Source: an uncultured Brevibacillus sp.
GTDB taxonomy: Bacteria > Bacillota > Bacilli > Brevibacillales > Brevibacillaceae
Assembly (NCBI RefSeq): GCF_947502445.1
Contig: NZ_CANMZW010000018.1
Location: 1-64,000 of the forward strand
Reading direction: 5' to 3'
DNA length: 64,000 bases
Every line of letters starts with the position of its first letter. The first letter of the stretch is position 1. Positions 62,752-64,000 of this stretch are shown here, one piece after another. The notes under the pieces were generated by a model. That model saw only the letters and a list, made by a program, of their open reading frames with translations. It was not told the origin of the DNA and made no database searches. The translations under genes and the position numbers were made by a program.

Positions 62752-62899
62752 TAATACGACTTAAATTTCAAGCTATAATCCCAGTAAATTTTATCCATAA
62801 ATATTTCCATATTGTTGAAGCTGATTGAATAAACGTTGGTATATCAATCTTTCTATTTTCAAAAAACACTTTTCTTTTCAAAGAATTGTCAAAATGATG

Positions 62900-62950
62900 T
62901 TGACACCTTTGGGAATCGCTGGTATGATGATTCCAACAGAAAATGTCGAA
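62900..62950 (+). promoter_or_regulatory. abrB promoter with downstream Spo0A box
   Basis: TTGACA (62900-62905), 17 nt, TATGAT (62923-62928). A perfect 0A box TGTCGAA (62944-62950) lies about 10 bp after the expected start of transcription. In B. subtilis Spo0A-P represses abrB by binding downstream of its start site, the same layout. Confidence 0.85.
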
Positions 62951-63019
62951 TATTGACGATTAACAATATACGCGTACCAATAGGATCGACATATCCACAA
63001 TTTAGGAGGAGAAATCAAT

Positions 63020-63271
63020 ATGATGAAATCAACAGGTATTGTTCGTAAAGTGGACGAGTTGGGCCGTGTCGTTATTCCAATCGAATTGCGCCGTACACTG
63101 GGCATCGCTGAAAAAGACGCTTTGGAAATCTACGTAGATGGCGAGCGCATCATCTTGAAAAAGTACGAGCCTGCATGCATCTTCTGTGGTAACGCTGATC
63201 GAGTATCTCATTTTAAAGGTAAAATTGTTTGCCAAGACTGTCTGACTGAAATGCCAGTTGTAAAACGCTAA
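63020..63271 (+). CDS. abrB: Transition-state regulator AbrB
   Basis: An 83-residue AbrB. Residues 1 to about 50 form the swapped-hairpin DNA-binding domain (STGIVRKVDELGRVVIPIELRRTL), followed by a C-terminal part with cysteines in CIFCGNAD and VCQDC. AbrB represses stationary-phase genes during growth. The ATG-ATG start follows AGGAGG. It is the only plus-strand gene in this end of the window, between metS and rsmI as in B. subtilis. Confidence 0.96.
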   Translation: MMKSTGIVRKVDELGRVVIPIELRRTLGIAEKDALEIYVDGERIILKKYEPACIFCGNADRVSHFKGKIVCQDCLTEMPVVKR

Positions 63272-63291
63272 TTTTAGTCTTTACATATACC

Positions 63292-63331
63292 AAAGCCTTC
63301 GAAGGTGGACAAGCCCTTTGAAGGCTTTTTT
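63292..63331 (+). terminator. Terminator after abrB
   Basis: AAAGCCTTCGAAGG and CCTTTGAAGGCTTT pair around GTGGACAAG-type loop, ending in TTTTTT. Confidence 0.9.
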
Positions 63332-63354
63332 GTATCACGTTTACTCGCATCTGC

Positions 63355-63450
63355 ATTAGAAAACTTGGCTTTGCCAAGCCTTTTGGCGCAGGCGGGGCCT
63401 TAGTTGCGCTTATACTATCTTCCTTAGAATTTTATACTTTCCGATAGTAC
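63355..63450. repeat. Intergenic repeat, copy 2 (full length, 96 bp)
   Basis: Starts ATTAGAAAACTTGGC, ends CCGATAGTAC. Nearly identical to copy 1 over the first 75 bases. It contains stems CTTGGC/GCCAAG, GGCGCA/TGCGCT and ACTATC/GATAGT. It abuts the A7 run of the rsmI terminator with no gap. Confidence 0.87.
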
Positions 63451-63478
63451 AAAAAAAGCTGACCCAATTTGGTCAGCT
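63451..63478 (-). terminator. Terminator after rsmI
   Basis: AGCTGACC (63458-63465) pairs perfectly with GGTCAGCT (63471-63478), with A7 on the left giving T7 on the minus strand. Confidence 0.92.
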
Positions 63479-64000
63479 CTACTCATCCTCCGAATGACGG
63501 TGGTATTCATTATATATATCCCGCTTCGCAACGTTTCGATCATCAGCAGCCTGCTTGATTGCTTCCTTTTTTGTCATGCCCTGTGTGCAGTAATGATCGA
63601 CATGCTCCACAACGCTGAGTGCAGACCACCACAAAGCTTCGTCGGGGTCATCTTCCAAAGGCCCTGTGTACCCTTCTACAATCAAACAAAACTCACCTCG
63701 CGCTTCACCCTCCTGCAGCCATCCGATCAGCTCGTCCAGCGTTCCACGGACAAACTCCTCGTAGCGTTTGGTAAGCTCTCTCGCCAAAACAGCGCGGCGA
63801 TTTCCCCACGCTTCGCGAATCGCGGTCAACGTCTTTTCAATACGATGCGGCGCTTCATAAAAAATCAAGGTCTCCGGATATCGCTTGAGCCGTTCCAGCT
63901 CCTCGCGTCGCTCCTTGTTTTCGCGTCCTATGAACCCGCAAAATACAAAGCGCTCTGTCGGCAAGCCTGATGCGATCAGCGCAGTCAAAGCTGCATTGGC
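63479..64000 (-). CDS. rsmI: 16S rRNA (cytidine-1402-2'-O)-methyltransferase, 5' end outside window
   Basis: The last 173 residues of a SAM-dependent tetrapyrrole-methylase-fold enzyme that modifies C1402 of 16S rRNA. Visible family features are ALTALIASGLPTERFVFCGF, ETLIFYEAPHRIEKTL, the segment RRAVLARELTKRYEEFVRG and the C-terminal KREIY-like end. The frame stays open to the window edge (64000), so the start lies beyond it. The order rsmI-abrB-metS is as in B. subtilis. Confidence 0.94.
   Translation of the reverse strand, partial: ANAALTALIASGLPTERFVFCGFIGRENKERREELERLKRYPETLIFYEAPHRIEKTLTAIREAWGNRRAVLARELTKRYEEFVRGTLDELIGWLQEGEARGEFCLIVEGYTGPLEDDPDEALWWSALSVVEHVDHYCTQGMTKKEAIKQAADDRNVAKRDIYNEYHRHSEDE

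Overview
The window reads as chromosome of a spore-forming Firmicute, most probably a Brevibacillus. Nearly all genes lie on the minus strand and keep the gene order of the Bacillus subtilis origin-proximal block: rsmI-(abrB)-metS-tatD-yabE-rnmV-ksgA-veg-sspF-ispE-purR-yabJ-spoVG-glmU-prs-ctc-pth-fin-mfd-spoVT-yabM-mazG-yabO, then yabP-yabQ-divIC-yabR-spoIIE-yabS-yabT-tilS-hpt-ftsH and coaX. The genus is inferred from this order and general character; no search was run.

Layout from low to high coordinate. A tRNA-Ser(GGA) is cut by the left edge, followed by a GNAT acetyltransferase on the plus strand. Next come coaX, nadC and nadB (0.99-4.2 kb) and a zinc block (4.4-8.3 kb): zur, znuB, znuC, znuA and a divergent Cys/His-rich lipoprotein, with three candidate Zur boxes. 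A PadR regulator follows with a SEDS-family membrane protein whose reading frame is broken at a G6 run. Then come nadA, a HAD phosphatase, ftsH, hpt, tilS, a split ThrE-type exporter, yabT, yabS, spoIIE, yabR, divIC, yabQ and yabP.

From 23.5 to 36.6 kb the conserved block is interrupted between yabP and yabO. The insert holds a secreted repeat protein with a C-terminal stalk domain, a large DUF2157/GDYXXLXY membrane protein, and a catabolic operon. That operon has an M20 deacylase, an SDR, a glutamine-synthetase-like ligase, an aldehyde dehydrogenase, an APC permease and a sigma-54 activator. It is preceded by a clear -24/-12 promoter and inverted repeats. I infer a gamma-glutamylation route for an amine or amino alcohol; this is the strongest candidate for an undescribed system here.

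From 36.8 to 64 kb the housekeeping and sporulation order resumes, with extra genes: a PrsA/SurA-like foldase after mfd, a membrane-anchored spermidine-synthase-like protein between pth and ctc, and a CobW GTPase on the plus strand between glmU and spoVG. Regulatory features include a Met T-box before metS, Spo0A boxes around abrB, tandem promoters for veg, a 21-bp-spaced promoter for spoIIE, and a terminator-like hairpin that contains the ctc Shine-Dalgarno. A short intergenic repeat occurs three times, each time directly behind a terminator. I saw no CRISPR array, insertion sequence, prophage or rRNA.
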